In this document: piece by piece, positions 42,152 through 49,787 of the stretch | Position numbering within the stretch: the stretch's first letter is position 1 | How the letters are laid out: each line of letters opens with the position of its first letter | Source of the DNA: a bacterium | Lineage (GTDB): Bacteria > JAJVIF01 | NCBI GenBank assembly: GCA_022072165.1 | Contig: JAJVIF010000001.1 | Location: forward strand, 957,353 to 1,021,352 | Reading direction: 5' to 3' | DNA: 64,000 nt | Notes under the pieces: generated by a model | What the model was told of the DNA's origin: nothing | What the model saw: only the letters and a program-made list of their open reading frames with translations | Database searches by the model: none | Program-made: the position numbers and the translations under genes

Positions 42152-42787
42152 TTAGGGGAGCGCTCGCATCTCCAGTTGGCTGAAGGCGTCCTCTTCCGAG
42201 CGCATCGCTTTCAGATGTCCGAGGATGCTCTCCAGCTCAGGAGCAGCCTCGGCCCACAGACTGGCCGGCGCAGAAGCAGTGGCGATAAAGGGGATCTCGT
42301 CCGCAGCAAACTCGTAGAACCCCAGAATCTGATGGAACACGGCCTTCTCATCAGCCTGCAGTTCCACGACCGCCCATACCAGCGGGACTGTGATGTCGCC
42401 TACGGGTGCCAAGCCTGCCTGCTGTGGCGACATCCCAGGCTCGGCCTCCAGACTCTCCCAGATCGCGGCGAAGAAGTCTTCCCGGGCGAGCTCTGGCTCT
42501 TCCATCAGCGTAATGCCGCAGTTCGGCAGATGGTCCGGAGCCACAAAGCGGAGGACATCGCCACTCTCCTCCACGACCCAGCCTGCGGGCAAACCGACTT
42601 CCAGACGCCAGTCTTCCAGCAGCACGGGCGTCAGTTCCACGTCCGGATGCTCCAGTGACAACTGGCGCACAGTCAGCTTCGGTGCCGGGGCCAGAGTCGC
42701 ATCCTGGGGATCAGCGACCGCGAGCCCCCCGCTCAGCAGCAGGCTGCCGCAGACGATGCCGAGGAATGACAGGTGTTCGCGAGGCAT
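42152..42787 (-). CDS. Unknown secreted protein
   Basis: The 211-residue protein has a signal peptide (MPREHLSFLGIVCGSLLLSGGLAVA). The mature part is acidic, with EDWRLEVGLPAGWVVEESGDVLRFVAPD, a pattern seen in PsbP/DUF-type lipocalin-like exported proteins but too weak to assign. It begins two bases after the stop codon of the Pro-rich membrane protein, so the two are co-translated. Confidence 0.65.
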   Translation of the reverse strand: MPREHLSFLGIVCGSLLLSGGLAVADPQDATLAPAPKLTVRQLSLEHPDVELTPVLLEDWRLEVGLPAGWVVEESGDVLRFVAPDHLPNCGITLMEEPELAREDFFAAIWESLEAEPGMSPQQAGLAPVGDITVPLVWAVVELQADEKAVFHQILGFYEFAADEIPFIATASAPASLWAEAAPELESILGHLKAMRSEEDAFSQLEMRALP

Positions 42788-42789
42788 CG

Positions 42790-43524
42790 CTACCGGCCTG
42801 CCCTACTGAGACCCAGTTCCCGCGCCAGTTGCTTGGCGTCGTCATTGATCGGCACCGGAATGCCATCCGTGGTGATTTCAAACTCGTAGCGAGTGCTCCG
42901 GCCACCGCCCGATGTCACGACATAGGTAATCGTGACCGTGTTGGTGGAGGACTTGAAGCCGCTTTCCTGATCGACGGTGTCGCCAGCGCTCTGACGCTCG
43001 TACATCCAGGTGCCGAGCTTGGAGAAATCATCCATCGCCCCGGCAAGTCCTTCCATCGTGCTGGAAGTTGTGCCGTCACTGTCGCTGGTGTCCCAGGAAC
43101 CACCTGAGGACGTATCTCCCGAAGAGTCAGAAGAAGAGCCATCCCAGGAGTCGGACGAAGAATCGTCCCAGGAGGACCCCCCACTGCTATCCCCCAATTC
43201 CTTTTCCAGTTCGCGGGTGAATTCACCGAAGGCCTGCTCGAATTCAGGCCCCATGCCCTTGGCGACTTCGTCCATCCACTTCGCGCCACTCGCAACGGCC
43301 CACCAGCTGCAGCCGCCACAGCAGCAGCAGCTCAGGAGCAGGATCACGAGGCAGGCCATCCACCAGTTGAACTTTTTACCCCCCTGAGGCGGCGGCACGC
43401 TCGAAGGTGGCACGCTGCCGGGCGGTGCAGAGAAAGTTGGGGGTGGCGGCGGTGCGGGAGGCACGCCTCCGGGAGGGCCGTAGCTGGGCGGAGGGGCGCC
43501 GATCGTGGGGGGCTGAGTCGCCAT
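42790..43524 (-). CDS. Unknown membrane protein with Pro-rich N-terminus
   Basis: The 244-residue protein has a 50-residue N-terminus made of Pro, Gly and Ser (cytoplasmic), one membrane helix (about 53-75) with the unusual run SCCCCGGCS, and an extracytoplasmic low-complexity region of Ser and Asp (about 110-160). A folded C-terminal 80 residues follow. Such Pro-rich plus single-helix layouts are common in actinobacterial-type membrane proteins of unknown role. AGGAGCT precedes the ATG, and TAGCAT farther upstream is the likely -10. Confidence 0.65.
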   Translation of the reverse strand: MATQPPTIGAPPPSYGPPGGVPPAPPPPPTFSAPPGSVPPSSVPPPQGGKKFNWWMACLVILLLSCCCCGGCSWWAVASGAKWMDEVAKGMGPEFEQAFGEFTRELEKELGDSSGGSSWDDSSSDSWDGSSSDSSGDTSSGGSWDTSDSDGTTSSTMEGLAGAMDDFSKLGTWMYERQSAGDTVDQESGFKSSTNTVTITYVVTSGGGRSTRYEFEITTDGIPVPINDDAKQLARELGLSRAGR

Positions 43525-43580
43525 GGTGTGAGCTCCTGGGTCGTGTACAAGTCTTAATAGGATGCTAGCACGATCCCAGC

Positions 43581-44666
43581 CTAGTCCCGACTTCCCGGGA
43601 GATACGTCCGTCGCACCAGCGGCAGCACTTGCCGCCGTCGATCCACCAGCAGTCGCGCGGCCTGATAAGGGGTGATCCCTTCGGCGTTCGCGAGAAAGAG
43701 CACCTTCCGGCAGAGATCACCAATCCGGACACTTTTGCGGGTGATCAGCTCCATCCTCCAGCCTTCGAGTTCACCGATCGCCTGGAGGACTCCCCCAGCA
43801 TTGATGACCCAGTCCGGAACAAAGTGGATCCCTTTGGCAAGGAGCCGGGCTTCGTCGGCGACTTCATCGAGCAACGGATTGTTGGCAGCCAGCGCCAGGA
43901 CCCGGCACTGCAGCCGCTCGATAGTCCCTTCATGGAGCACCCCTCCGATGGCTGCCGGGACGAAGATGTCGCAGGGGACATCAAAGATCGAAGCGGGATC
44001 AACAATCGTCGCCTGGAGTTCTGCCTGCGCCCGCTGGCAGATCGCTGGGTCAGGATCGGCGACGGTGAGCTGACACCCAGCCCGGTGCAGATGCTCCGCC
44101 AGCGGCCAGCCAAGAGCTCCTGCGCCCTGCAACGCCACATGCCGGCCCTGGAGATCGGAGGTCCCGAAGGCGACTTCGGCAAGAGCCTGTATGCCGCAAA
44201 AGACTCCGAGTGCCGCTGAAATCCCGCTGGACCCGGTGGAATGGGCGGAGGCTTCGTGACACAGAATGCGGTCCGTTTCACGGGAGATCCAGGCGGCATC
44301 CTGCAGATCGAGGTTGAGATCGACGCCGGTCCCGAAGCGATCGCCGGTCATTTCGATGAACCTTCCGAAAGCCCGTAGGTAGGCTTCGCTCTTCTGCGTC
44401 GCGGGATCTCCCCAGATGACCGCCTTCGCACCACCGTAGTCTTCTCCAATGACCCCACACTTGTAGGTCATGGCCTGGCTGAGGCGCATCACATCAAACA
44501 GGGCATCGGATTCGGCGTCGTAATTCCGCATCCTGACCCCTCCCAGGGTGGGGCCCAGGCTGGAGTCGTGGATCGCGATGATCGCTTTCATGCCAGTGAG
44601 TTTGTCTCTGACAAACCGGACTTCTTCGGCATCGTAGCGGTCCATCCAGTCAAAAATGCCTTCCAT
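43581..44666 (-). CDS. Leucine-dehydrogenase-type amino acid dehydrogenase
   Basis: The 361-residue enzyme belongs to the Glu/Leu/Phe/Val dehydrogenases, which deaminate branched-chain amino acids with NAD. It has GPTLGGVRM, MTYKCGVIGEDYGGAKAVIWGDP (catalytic Lys region), GTGVDLNLDLQDAAWI and the Rossmann loop LQGAGALGWPLAEHL, and length matches leucine dehydrogenase. The exact substrate cannot be told. The start at 44666 is set by the homologous N-terminus MEGIFDWMDRYDAEEV and a GAGGAG site ten bases upstream; TATAAT at 44746-44751 is its -10. Confidence 0.92.
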   Translation of the reverse strand: MEGIFDWMDRYDAEEVRFVRDKLTGMKAIIAIHDSSLGPTLGGVRMRNYDAESDALFDVMRLSQAMTYKCGVIGEDYGGAKAVIWGDPATQKSEAYLRAFGRFIEMTGDRFGTGVDLNLDLQDAAWISRETDRILCHEASAHSTGSSGISAALGVFCGIQALAEVAFGTSDLQGRHVALQGAGALGWPLAEHLHRAGCQLTVADPDPAICQRAQAELQATIVDPASIFDVPCDIFVPAAIGGVLHEGTIERLQCRVLALAANNPLLDEVADEARLLAKGIHFVPDWVINAGGVLQAIGELEGWRMELITRKSVRIGDLCRKVLFLANAEGITPYQAARLLVDRRRQVLPLVRRTYLPGSRD

Positions 44667-44745
44667 AGGGCTGCGACTCCTCGGGGGGCTGCTGATGCGC
44701 TGTGTCGGCACCGACTCCTGACCGCCGTGACAGCATGGTGGCAGG

Positions 44746-44751
44746 ATTATA
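44746..44751 (-). promoter_or_regulatory. -10 hexamer TATAAT of the amino acid dehydrogenase
   Basis: A consensus TATAAT lies 80 bases before the ATG at 44666 on the minus strand, and only 12 bases from the oppositely oriented TACACT of the thioesterase gene. Confidence 0.5.
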
Positions 44752-44763
44752 GGAAGGTGCCGG

Positions 44764-44769
44764 TACACT
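44764..44769 (+). promoter_or_regulatory. -10 hexamer of the hotdog thioesterase (leaderless)
   Basis: TACACT ends seven bases before the ATG at 44777. Confidence 0.6.
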
Positions 44770-44776
44770 CGGGCGT

Positions 44777-45241
44777 ATGGCCACAGACACCCCGATGCCG
44801 GTTCCGCCCCAGGTCGATCAGTCCTGGTCGGAATGCTTTGCCTGCGGACCACACGAACCACACGGCTTGCGACTCACGTATCGGTTCCTGGATGAGAAGA
44901 CCATCGAGGCCCCGATGCAGCTGGATCGTCGCTTTCAGGGCTTTCACGGGGTGATTCACGGTGGGCTACTCACCACAGCCCTGGATGACGCCATGGCCAA
45001 CATCGCCTGCCTGCAGGGGGAAGCGGCCGTCACCGGCGAGTTGACAGTCCGGTTCCGACGGCCGGTGCTCGTGGGAGAAGTGGTTGTCGTACGGGCCTGG
45101 CAGACACGCCGGGTCGGGAAACTGCTGGAGTGCGAAGGAGCGGTGCTGGATCTGGACGGGTTGGTCCGGGCCGAAGCAAAGGGGAAATTCCTGATTACGG
45201 GGCCACTCACCAGACCAGATGCTGGCAGTCACCCGGTGTAG
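44777..45241 (+). CDS. Hotdog-fold (PaaI-type) acyl-CoA thioesterase
   Basis: The 154-residue protein has the single hotdog domain with HGVIHGGLLTTALDDAMANIA, where the His-Gly-Gly and the following Asp match the PaaI thioesterase active site, and CFACGPHEPHGL near the N-terminus, common in this subgroup. It probably hydrolyses an acyl-CoA in the cytoplasm. It is divergent from a leucine-dehydrogenase-type gene with 110 bp between, which could link both to branched-chain acyl metabolism; this is inference. Confidence 0.88.
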   Translation: MATDTPMPVPPQVDQSWSECFACGPHEPHGLRLTYRFLDEKTIEAPMQLDRRFQGFHGVIHGGLLTTALDDAMANIACLQGEAAVTGELTVRFRRPVLVGEVVVVRAWQTRRVGKLLECEGAVLDLDGLVRAEAKGKFLITGPLTRPDAGSHPV

Positions 45242-45249
45242 CTGACGTG

Positions 45250-45255
45250 TATACT
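45250..45255 (+). promoter_or_regulatory. -10 hexamer of the RskA-like lipoprotein gene
   Basis: TATACT lies 62 bases upstream of the GTG at 45318, giving a leader that includes the AGGAGG ribosome site. Confidence 0.55.
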
Positions 45256-45317
45256 CCTGCGCCACGCTGACGGACTTCCTTCCGTCACATCGTGCTTGTC
45301 CGCAGGAGGCTTGACCC

Positions 45318-46430
45318 GTGCAGGTTCGCGCACTTCGTTCCATGCTTGCTGGTGCTGCCGCGATGGCAGTGCTGGGTGGATGTTCTGACTCGAGTCCCGC
45401 CAGCAATATCCTGAAAGAGTCGGGGGAACGACCGTTCCGGGCGACTGTCGCCGCGAGCTTCAACAATCTCCCCGATCTCGGCACTTCCGGGCAGTATGAG
45501 CTCTGGCTGGAAGCCCCAGGGCAGGTCCCAGTCTCCGCGGGCGTGTTCCGCATCAATGCACAGGGACGCCCCACCTCCATTGATGGCACCCCGTTCAAAC
45601 TGACCGCCGGCAGCGCGACCTTCAGCCCCGGTCCTGAACTGAAGGACGTCACCCGCGCGTATCTGAGCATGGAAACGTTCAACGACGGTGATCCTCAGCG
45701 GAACGGCCCGATCCTCATGTCGGGTGGCATCTTCAGCGACGCCGGCTTCCTGGCGGTGTCCGGGGAGATTCCGACGCAGTTTGCGGGCACTCCGAATCTC
45801 TCCCTGGACCAGTCCGGTGCGTTCTTTATTCTCCTGAGCCCCTCGGACAACTCCACTAAGCCGAACAATGACAACCAGGGCCTGCACTTCATCAGTGCCG
45901 GACTGAAGGAAGGACTGGCTGCCCTCTTTGCGCCGGTCCCGAACGCTCCGAACATGGAACTGACCCGGCTCCCCGACACCTTCGTTTACGAAGCGTGGGT
46001 GGTGGAGGATGTCAATGATCGCCTGGCCGCAACTCGCGGCACTGACCGCTCGCAGGCGCGATTCTTGAGTGTTGGTCGCTTTACCGATCCGAGCGGCAAC
46101 ACCTTCGACAGCGATGGCATCGGCCTGGCAGCGGGATCGGATCCCCTGCCCCTCGCGGCTCTCGCCAAGGGCTGGGTCGGCAGCGACTTCGTGGTCCAGG
46201 GTCCTGCCGGACAGGGCGAAGATCTGACCAACGGTCGGTTCTACGCGGTCATCTCCATCGAGCCGGTGAACGACCCCTCTCCCTCTACGCCCTTCCAGGT
46301 GCTGCTTTATCAGCGGATCGGCAAAGGCGCAGGCACGGGGGCCGGGAATCGCTACCCGATGTCCAACGCCTATAACGTCGGGACCGATGTGTTCGCCCCG
46401 GCCCAGGTGTCAATCAAGCTCCTGCCATAA
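45318..46430 (+). CDS. Lipoprotein with two RskA-like beta-sandwich segments
   Basis: The 370-residue protein has a lipobox VLGGC (Cys22). Two halves resemble the C-terminal domain of RskA-type anti-sigma factors. The first reads GQYELWLEAPGQVPVSAGVFRINAQGRP, then YLSMETFNDGDPQRNGPILMSG. The second reads FVYEAWVVEDV..., FLSVGRF, then AVISIEPVNDPSPSTPFQVLLYQ. There is no sigma-factor-binding N-terminus and no membrane helix apart from the lipid anchor, so regulation is unlikely. GTG start with AGGAGG eight bases upstream. Confidence 0.72.
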   Translation: MQVRALRSMLAGAAAMAVLGGCSDSSPASNILKESGERPFRATVAASFNNLPDLGTSGQYELWLEAPGQVPVSAGVFRINAQGRPTSIDGTPFKLTAGSATFSPGPELKDVTRAYLSMETFNDGDPQRNGPILMSGGIFSDAGFLAVSGEIPTQFAGTPNLSLDQSGAFFILLSPSDNSTKPNNDNQGLHFISAGLKEGLAALFAPVPNAPNMELTRLPDTFVYEAWVVEDVNDRLAATRGTDRSQARFLSVGRFTDPSGNTFDSDGIGLAAGSDPLPLAALAKGWVGSDFVVQGPAGQGEDLTNGRFYAVISIEPVNDPSPSTPFQVLLYQRIGKGAGTGAGNRYPMSNAYNVGTDVFAPAQVSIKLLP

Positions 46431-46544
46431 GCCCGGCTTCTGGGTGCAGACGTTCCTTTCCCCGGGTTCGCCCGGGGATTTTCTTAATCTCCCTGCCGTG
46501 GTGGCAGTCGCCTGGATCCATCAGCTCGGTGGAAAGAATTGCAG

Positions 46545-46571
46545 GACGCCCCCCGGAAGCCGGGGGGCGTC
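46545..46571. terminator. Strong hairpin between convergent lipoprotein and kinase genes
   Basis: GACGCCCCCCGG and CCGGGGGGCGTC form a perfect 12-bp stem with a 3-base loop. It lies 114 bases after the lipoprotein stop and 28 bases after the kinase stop. The minus strand side has a weak T-rich stretch (TTCTTT) a few bases on. It probably ends the kinase transcript. Confidence 0.6.
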
Positions 46572-46598
46572 ACAGTTCCAGCAGGTGGATGCCGGAGA

Positions 46599-47408
46599 TT
46601 ACTTGACAGGTGTCAGCGGGGTGATGACCCGTTGCACAGGATCCTTCTGGAGCAGGGAGTTCACCAGGGTCACCAGTTCCGGATCCGCGTTGGGATTCAG
46701 ATCGGTGATGGGGGTCGGCTCGTCCTCTTTGATCTTCCGTCGCAGTTCGTCTTCGGTCGTGGCGAGGAACGGCAGCTTCGCGGTGCACATGAAGTACGCC
46801 ATCACTCCGGCAGCCCAGCGATCCGACGCAAAGTCTGGCTGCCCATCGAGTTGCTCCGGTGCCATGTAATAGAGCGTGCCTGCATGGGCGTTGCGCGCCG
46901 TGAGTTCGTCCTTCCGAATCGCGAAGCCGAAGTCGGTGAGCTTGATGGTGAAGTCCTGGGTCATAAGTATGTTCGCTGGCTTGACGTCTCTGTGCAGGAT
47001 GCCCTGCTTTTCCAGATAGACCAGCGCTTCAAGCAACTGAATCATCAGATGCTTCGCCAGACGTGGCGACAGGGGGGCCTGGTTGAGATCCAGGATCTCT
47101 TCCATCGGCTTCCCCTCGATGAGTTCCATGACGAAGAAGGGGATGTTTGACGAACGCTCGAACTCGATAGCGTGGACTTTTACGATGCCCGGATGATCGA
47201 GTTCGTACAGGAGTTCCGCTTCTGCCAGGGACTTCCGGATGTTCGCGCGTTCGTTGAGGGGAACCTTCAGCGCGACGAGCTTTTTCGTGTCGCCTTTGGC
47301 GCTGAGATCTTCGGCGGCATAGACCGTTGCGAACGCCCCCTGACCCAGACGGTATTTAACGCCGAACGAATTGAGGCGCTGGTTCATCCACTTATCGGTG
47401 TCGGTCAT
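46599..47408 (-). CDS. Stand-alone Ser/Thr protein kinase (Hanks type)
   Basis: The 269-residue protein is just a kinase domain with no membrane or sensor part. It has the Gly loop LGQGAFATVY (21-30), Lys48 (VALKVPL), HRDVKPANIL (Asp141), DFG (Asp159) and APEQL, with the DRWAAGV helix. All catalytic residues are present, so it should be active, and the short Pro-rich tail (VITPLTPVK) may be a docking or autophosphorylation site. It lies divergent from the dcw cluster 375 bp away. A TGCTATACT extended -10 and AAGGGAG precede the ATG. Confidence 0.9.
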   Translation of the reverse strand: MTDTDKWMNQRLNSFGVKYRLGQGAFATVYAAEDLSAKGDTKKLVALKVPLNERANIRKSLAEAELLYELDHPGIVKVHAIEFERSSNIPFFVMELIEGKPMEEILDLNQAPLSPRLAKHLMIQLLEALVYLEKQGILHRDVKPANILMTQDFTIKLTDFGFAIRKDELTARNAHAGTLYYMAPEQLDGQPDFASDRWAAGVMAYFMCTAKLPFLATTEDELRRKIKEDEPTPITDLNPNADPELVTLVNSLLQKDPVQRVITPLTPVK

Positions 47409-47782
47409 GGCTCCCTTGAGGCGTGGGGGGGGTGGAGTGCGGCGAAGTTCGTGTCCTGCCCGGTCGGCAGGGAGCCGGAGTATAGCACCGGGACTGGCGG
47501 GGAGTGTCCGGAGTTGAGGCAGCGCAAAGGCGCATAAACACTGCTATTTCCGGTGCCTGAGGTGCGATGCGATGGGGCACGATGAGGAGACCATAAGGTG
47601 ACATTTGTGACCCCGTTGCGTCAACCAAAATCCCTTGATACAGTAGGCTGCACTTCGGAACTTCCTGGCGTAGCTACGGAATTTCTCGCCTCAGCTCAAC
47701 CGCAAAAGCGGGAGAAGCTGGAGAGATTCTGGAATCAGCAACTGCCACGAAGTTCCTATCACGGAACGCGCCAACCACGACC
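47409..47782. other. Divergent promoter region between kinase and mraZ
   Basis: The 374 bases hold the kinase promoter (TGCTATACT at about 47479-47487, minus) and a plus-strand promoter at 47616-47644. No further gene is seen. I do not find the GTGGG-type repeats that MraZ binds in other bacteria. Confidence 0.6.
47616..47644 (+). promoter_or_regulatory. Sigma-70-type promoter of the mraZ cluster
   Basis: TTGCGT, a 17-bp spacer and TACAGT lie 139 bases upstream of the mraZ ATG. This leaves a leader of about 130 nt with no obvious ribosome site directly before mraZ. Confidence 0.6.
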
Positions 47783-48325
47783 ATGACCAGGCTTTTCGGA
47801 CGCTGGTACATCTCGGTCGATACCTCCCGCCGGATCACGCTTCCGGTGGAAGCCACGCGCCGTCTGGAATCGCTGGGCATCTCCTCCTTCATGGTGGGCA
47901 CGCCGGCGCAGCTTCGCTGCATCTGGTTGATCCCCACCGCGGAATGGCCGGAAGCGGAAGCAGCGCTCCAGCAGGCGATGGACTTCCATGTCCTGGATGA
48001 AGGGCCGGCCAGCCAGTACGCCCGGCTGTGTAACTCGTCCTGGGAAGAGGTCCGGCTCTCCGAGAAGCGTATCGCGTTCGATGAGTCGGTGTTGCGCTGG
48101 GCACGGCTTGATGCCCGGAGCATCACTGAAAAGGATCGCGATGCGAAATCCACCACCGCTGTTCTGGTAGCGATGGGTCGTCGGCTCGAGCTCTGGCATC
48201 CCGATGAGTTCGAGAAGCAGATCGCCCGCAGCGCCGTTCCACCCGCCGGGGTCACCCTGGCACAACAGAGTTTTGCTCACCCTGAGGCCCCGGACGCGGC
48301 CGATGGCTCGACCCGACAGTCCTAA
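47783..48325 (+). CDS. mraZ: MraZ, transcription regulator of the dcw cluster
   Basis: MraZ binds DNA repeats upstream of its own cluster and controls division and cell-wall genes. The 180-residue protein has two AbrB/SpoVT-like halves: YISVDTSRRITLPVEATRRLESLG and RIAFDESVLRWARLDA..., then LVAMGRRLELWHPDEFEKQ, which fits the GxxxEIWxxxxW end of MraZ. The tail beyond residue 150 is extra. The sequence is quite divergent, but the position directly before rsmH supports the call. The end overlaps rsmH by 23 bases. Confidence 0.85.
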   Translation: MTRLFGRWYISVDTSRRITLPVEATRRLESLGISSFMVGTPAQLRCIWLIPTAEWPEAEAALQQAMDFHVLDEGPASQYARLCNSSWEEVRLSEKRIAFDESVLRWARLDARSITEKDRDAKSTTAVLVAMGRRLELWHPDEFEKQIARSAVPPAGVTLAQQSFAHPEAPDAADGSTRQS

Positions 48326-49244
48326 ACCCACTGTCCACCGCCCGGTGCTTGTCGAGTCCTGTGCTGCACACATCATCGGACCGCGTCCAGGCCTCTGTTA
48401 CATCGACTGCAACCTCGGAGACGGTGGTTTCACGCAGGCCATCCTCTCCCGGGATCCGACCGCCAGGATCCTCGCCTTTGAACTCGATTCCACTGTCATA
48501 GGACCGGCGCTGGAGCGGCTCGGTCCGGAACAGGCAAAGCAGGTCACCGTGTATCAGCGATCCTTCGCCACACTCCGCGAGACTCTGGCCTCCCAGCAAT
48601 TGCTGGGGACCATAGCCGGCGCGGTGGTCGACCCGGGCCTCCGCCTGGGACAGGCGACTGATCCCGCCGCCGGTTTTTCCTTCTCAGCCGACGGCCCCCT
48701 GCGTATGACCTTTGACCCCTCGGCAAAGTACACGGCGGCGGACTATCTGAAGAGTGTTTCCGCTGAGGAACTCGCTGCACGCTTCGTCGCCAATGGCATT
48801 GCGCCCAAGGATGCCCAGCGGGTGGCACAGGCGATCGTGACACGGAGCCAGTCAGCTCCGCTGGAGACGACCGGCGAATTGCGGGAGCTGATCATCGCGA
48901 CCCTGGGCCGGACACGGGAGGGGAAGCGGCATGTCGCGACCCGCTACTTCCAGGCCATCCGTACTGCTGTGACTGGCGAGCTGGAAGCCTTTGAAAGTCT
49001 GTTGCCGCAGTTACTGGATGCCCTCATGGTGGGCGGCAAAGCGGCCATCCTGACCTACCAGGGTGAGGAATCGAAGATCGCCAGGGAATTCCTGAAAACG
49101 TACAAGCACCGTCGCGCCGACGCCCCGGAGGGGCCCCGGTTGCGCGTCCTGACTCCCAGCCCGGAGCGCCCATCGCTGGCTGAAATCAGGACCAATACCG
49201 CCGCCCGGTCCGCACTGCTCCGGGTCATTGAGCGGATTCAGTAG
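48303..49244 (+). CDS. rsmH: RsmH (MraW), 16S rRNA C1402 methyltransferase, divergent
   Basis: RsmH methylates N4 of cytidine 1402 in 16S rRNA using SAM. The 313-residue protein has the typical start HRPVLVESC and SAM loop YIDCNLGDGGFTQAIL. The GFSFSADGPLRMTFDPSAKYTAADYL region, RYFQAIRTAVTGEL and the end NTAARSALLRVIER match too. Two normally invariant motifs are degraded: DLGVSS reads DPGLRL and FHSLEDRIVK reads YQGEESKIAR. So activity is uncertain. I take the ATG at 48303, which overlaps mraZ by 23 bases. Confidence 0.85.
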   Translation: MARPDSPKPTVHRPVLVESCAAHIIGPRPGLCYIDCNLGDGGFTQAILSRDPTARILAFELDSTVIGPALERLGPEQAKQVTVYQRSFATLRETLASQQLLGTIAGAVVDPGLRLGQATDPAAGFSFSADGPLRMTFDPSAKYTAADYLKSVSAEELAARFVANGIAPKDAQRVAQAIVTRSQSAPLETTGELRELIIATLGRTREGKRHVATRYFQAIRTAVTGELEAFESLLPQLLDALMVGGKAAILTYQGEESKIAREFLKTYKHRRADAPEGPRLRVLTPSPERPSLAEIRTNTAARSALLRVIERIQ

Positions 49245-49269
49245 CGCCGGGGACTGAGCACCCCCGGCG
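49245..49269 (+). terminator. Hairpin after rsmH without a T-tract
   Basis: CGCCGGGG and CCCCGGCG form an 8-bp stem with a 9-base loop, directly after the rsmH stop codon. Without a T-run it may act as a processing or pausing site rather than a terminator. Confidence 0.4.
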
Positions 49270-49347
49270 GTCAGAGTCAGAGCACACCAGTCATCGCCCT
49301 GCTGCTATCCCGTGTTGGGAAGCAGGGCCGGTCTTGAGGAGACACGG

Positions 49348-49785
49348 ATGTCAGCACAACCGCTGCGGAGTCCCTACCCGTCAAAAACTGCCGGGGGGTA
49401 TCGCTCCCCCGAACATCTCGCCACGCCGGCAACGGTGCAGTGGCATACGAGCCTGCCTGCCATCTGGAACTTTCCCCGGTCCACCCAGATCTGGTGGGCA
49501 GGCTCGGTACTCTTTTTCCTGCTGGCCCTCAGTGTCGCCGGGACGGCCCGGGCACTGGAGCGCACCAGGGTCATGGAATTGCGGCAGCTGGAGAAGACGC
49601 TCGCCGAAACCCGGGCGGAGACGCTCCGGCTGGAGCGTGAGTATCGCAATCTGCTGCGGACCCGGAACGATCAGGCGTTGCTGTCAGCGGGCGCAGCATC
49701 ACGCATTCCGGCGGGGCTCCCGCTGGAAATTTCTGCGGATCCCCTCCCCCACGGACTCGCCTCAGCCCATCGCCAAGGTCAGTAG
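49348..49785 (+). CDS. ftsL: FtsL-like division protein
   Basis: The 145-residue protein has a 45-residue cytoplasmic N-terminus, one membrane helix (about 48-68, WWAGSVLFFLLALSVAGTARAL) and a following coiled coil (about 70-105, LRQLEKTLAETRAETLRLEREYRNLL). This layout and the position between rsmH and a class-B PBP are those of FtsL, which recruits FtsI and FtsW to the divisome. Sequence alone would not prove it because FtsL is poorly conserved. GAGGAG precedes the ATG by seven bases. Confidence 0.75.
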   Translation: MSAQPLRSPYPSKTAGGYRSPEHLATPATVQWHTSLPAIWNFPRSTQIWWAGSVLFFLLALSVAGTARALERTRVMELRQLEKTLAETRAETLRLEREYRNLLRTRNDQALLSAGAASRIPAGLPLEISADPLPHGLASAHRQGQ

Positions 49786-49787
49786 CA

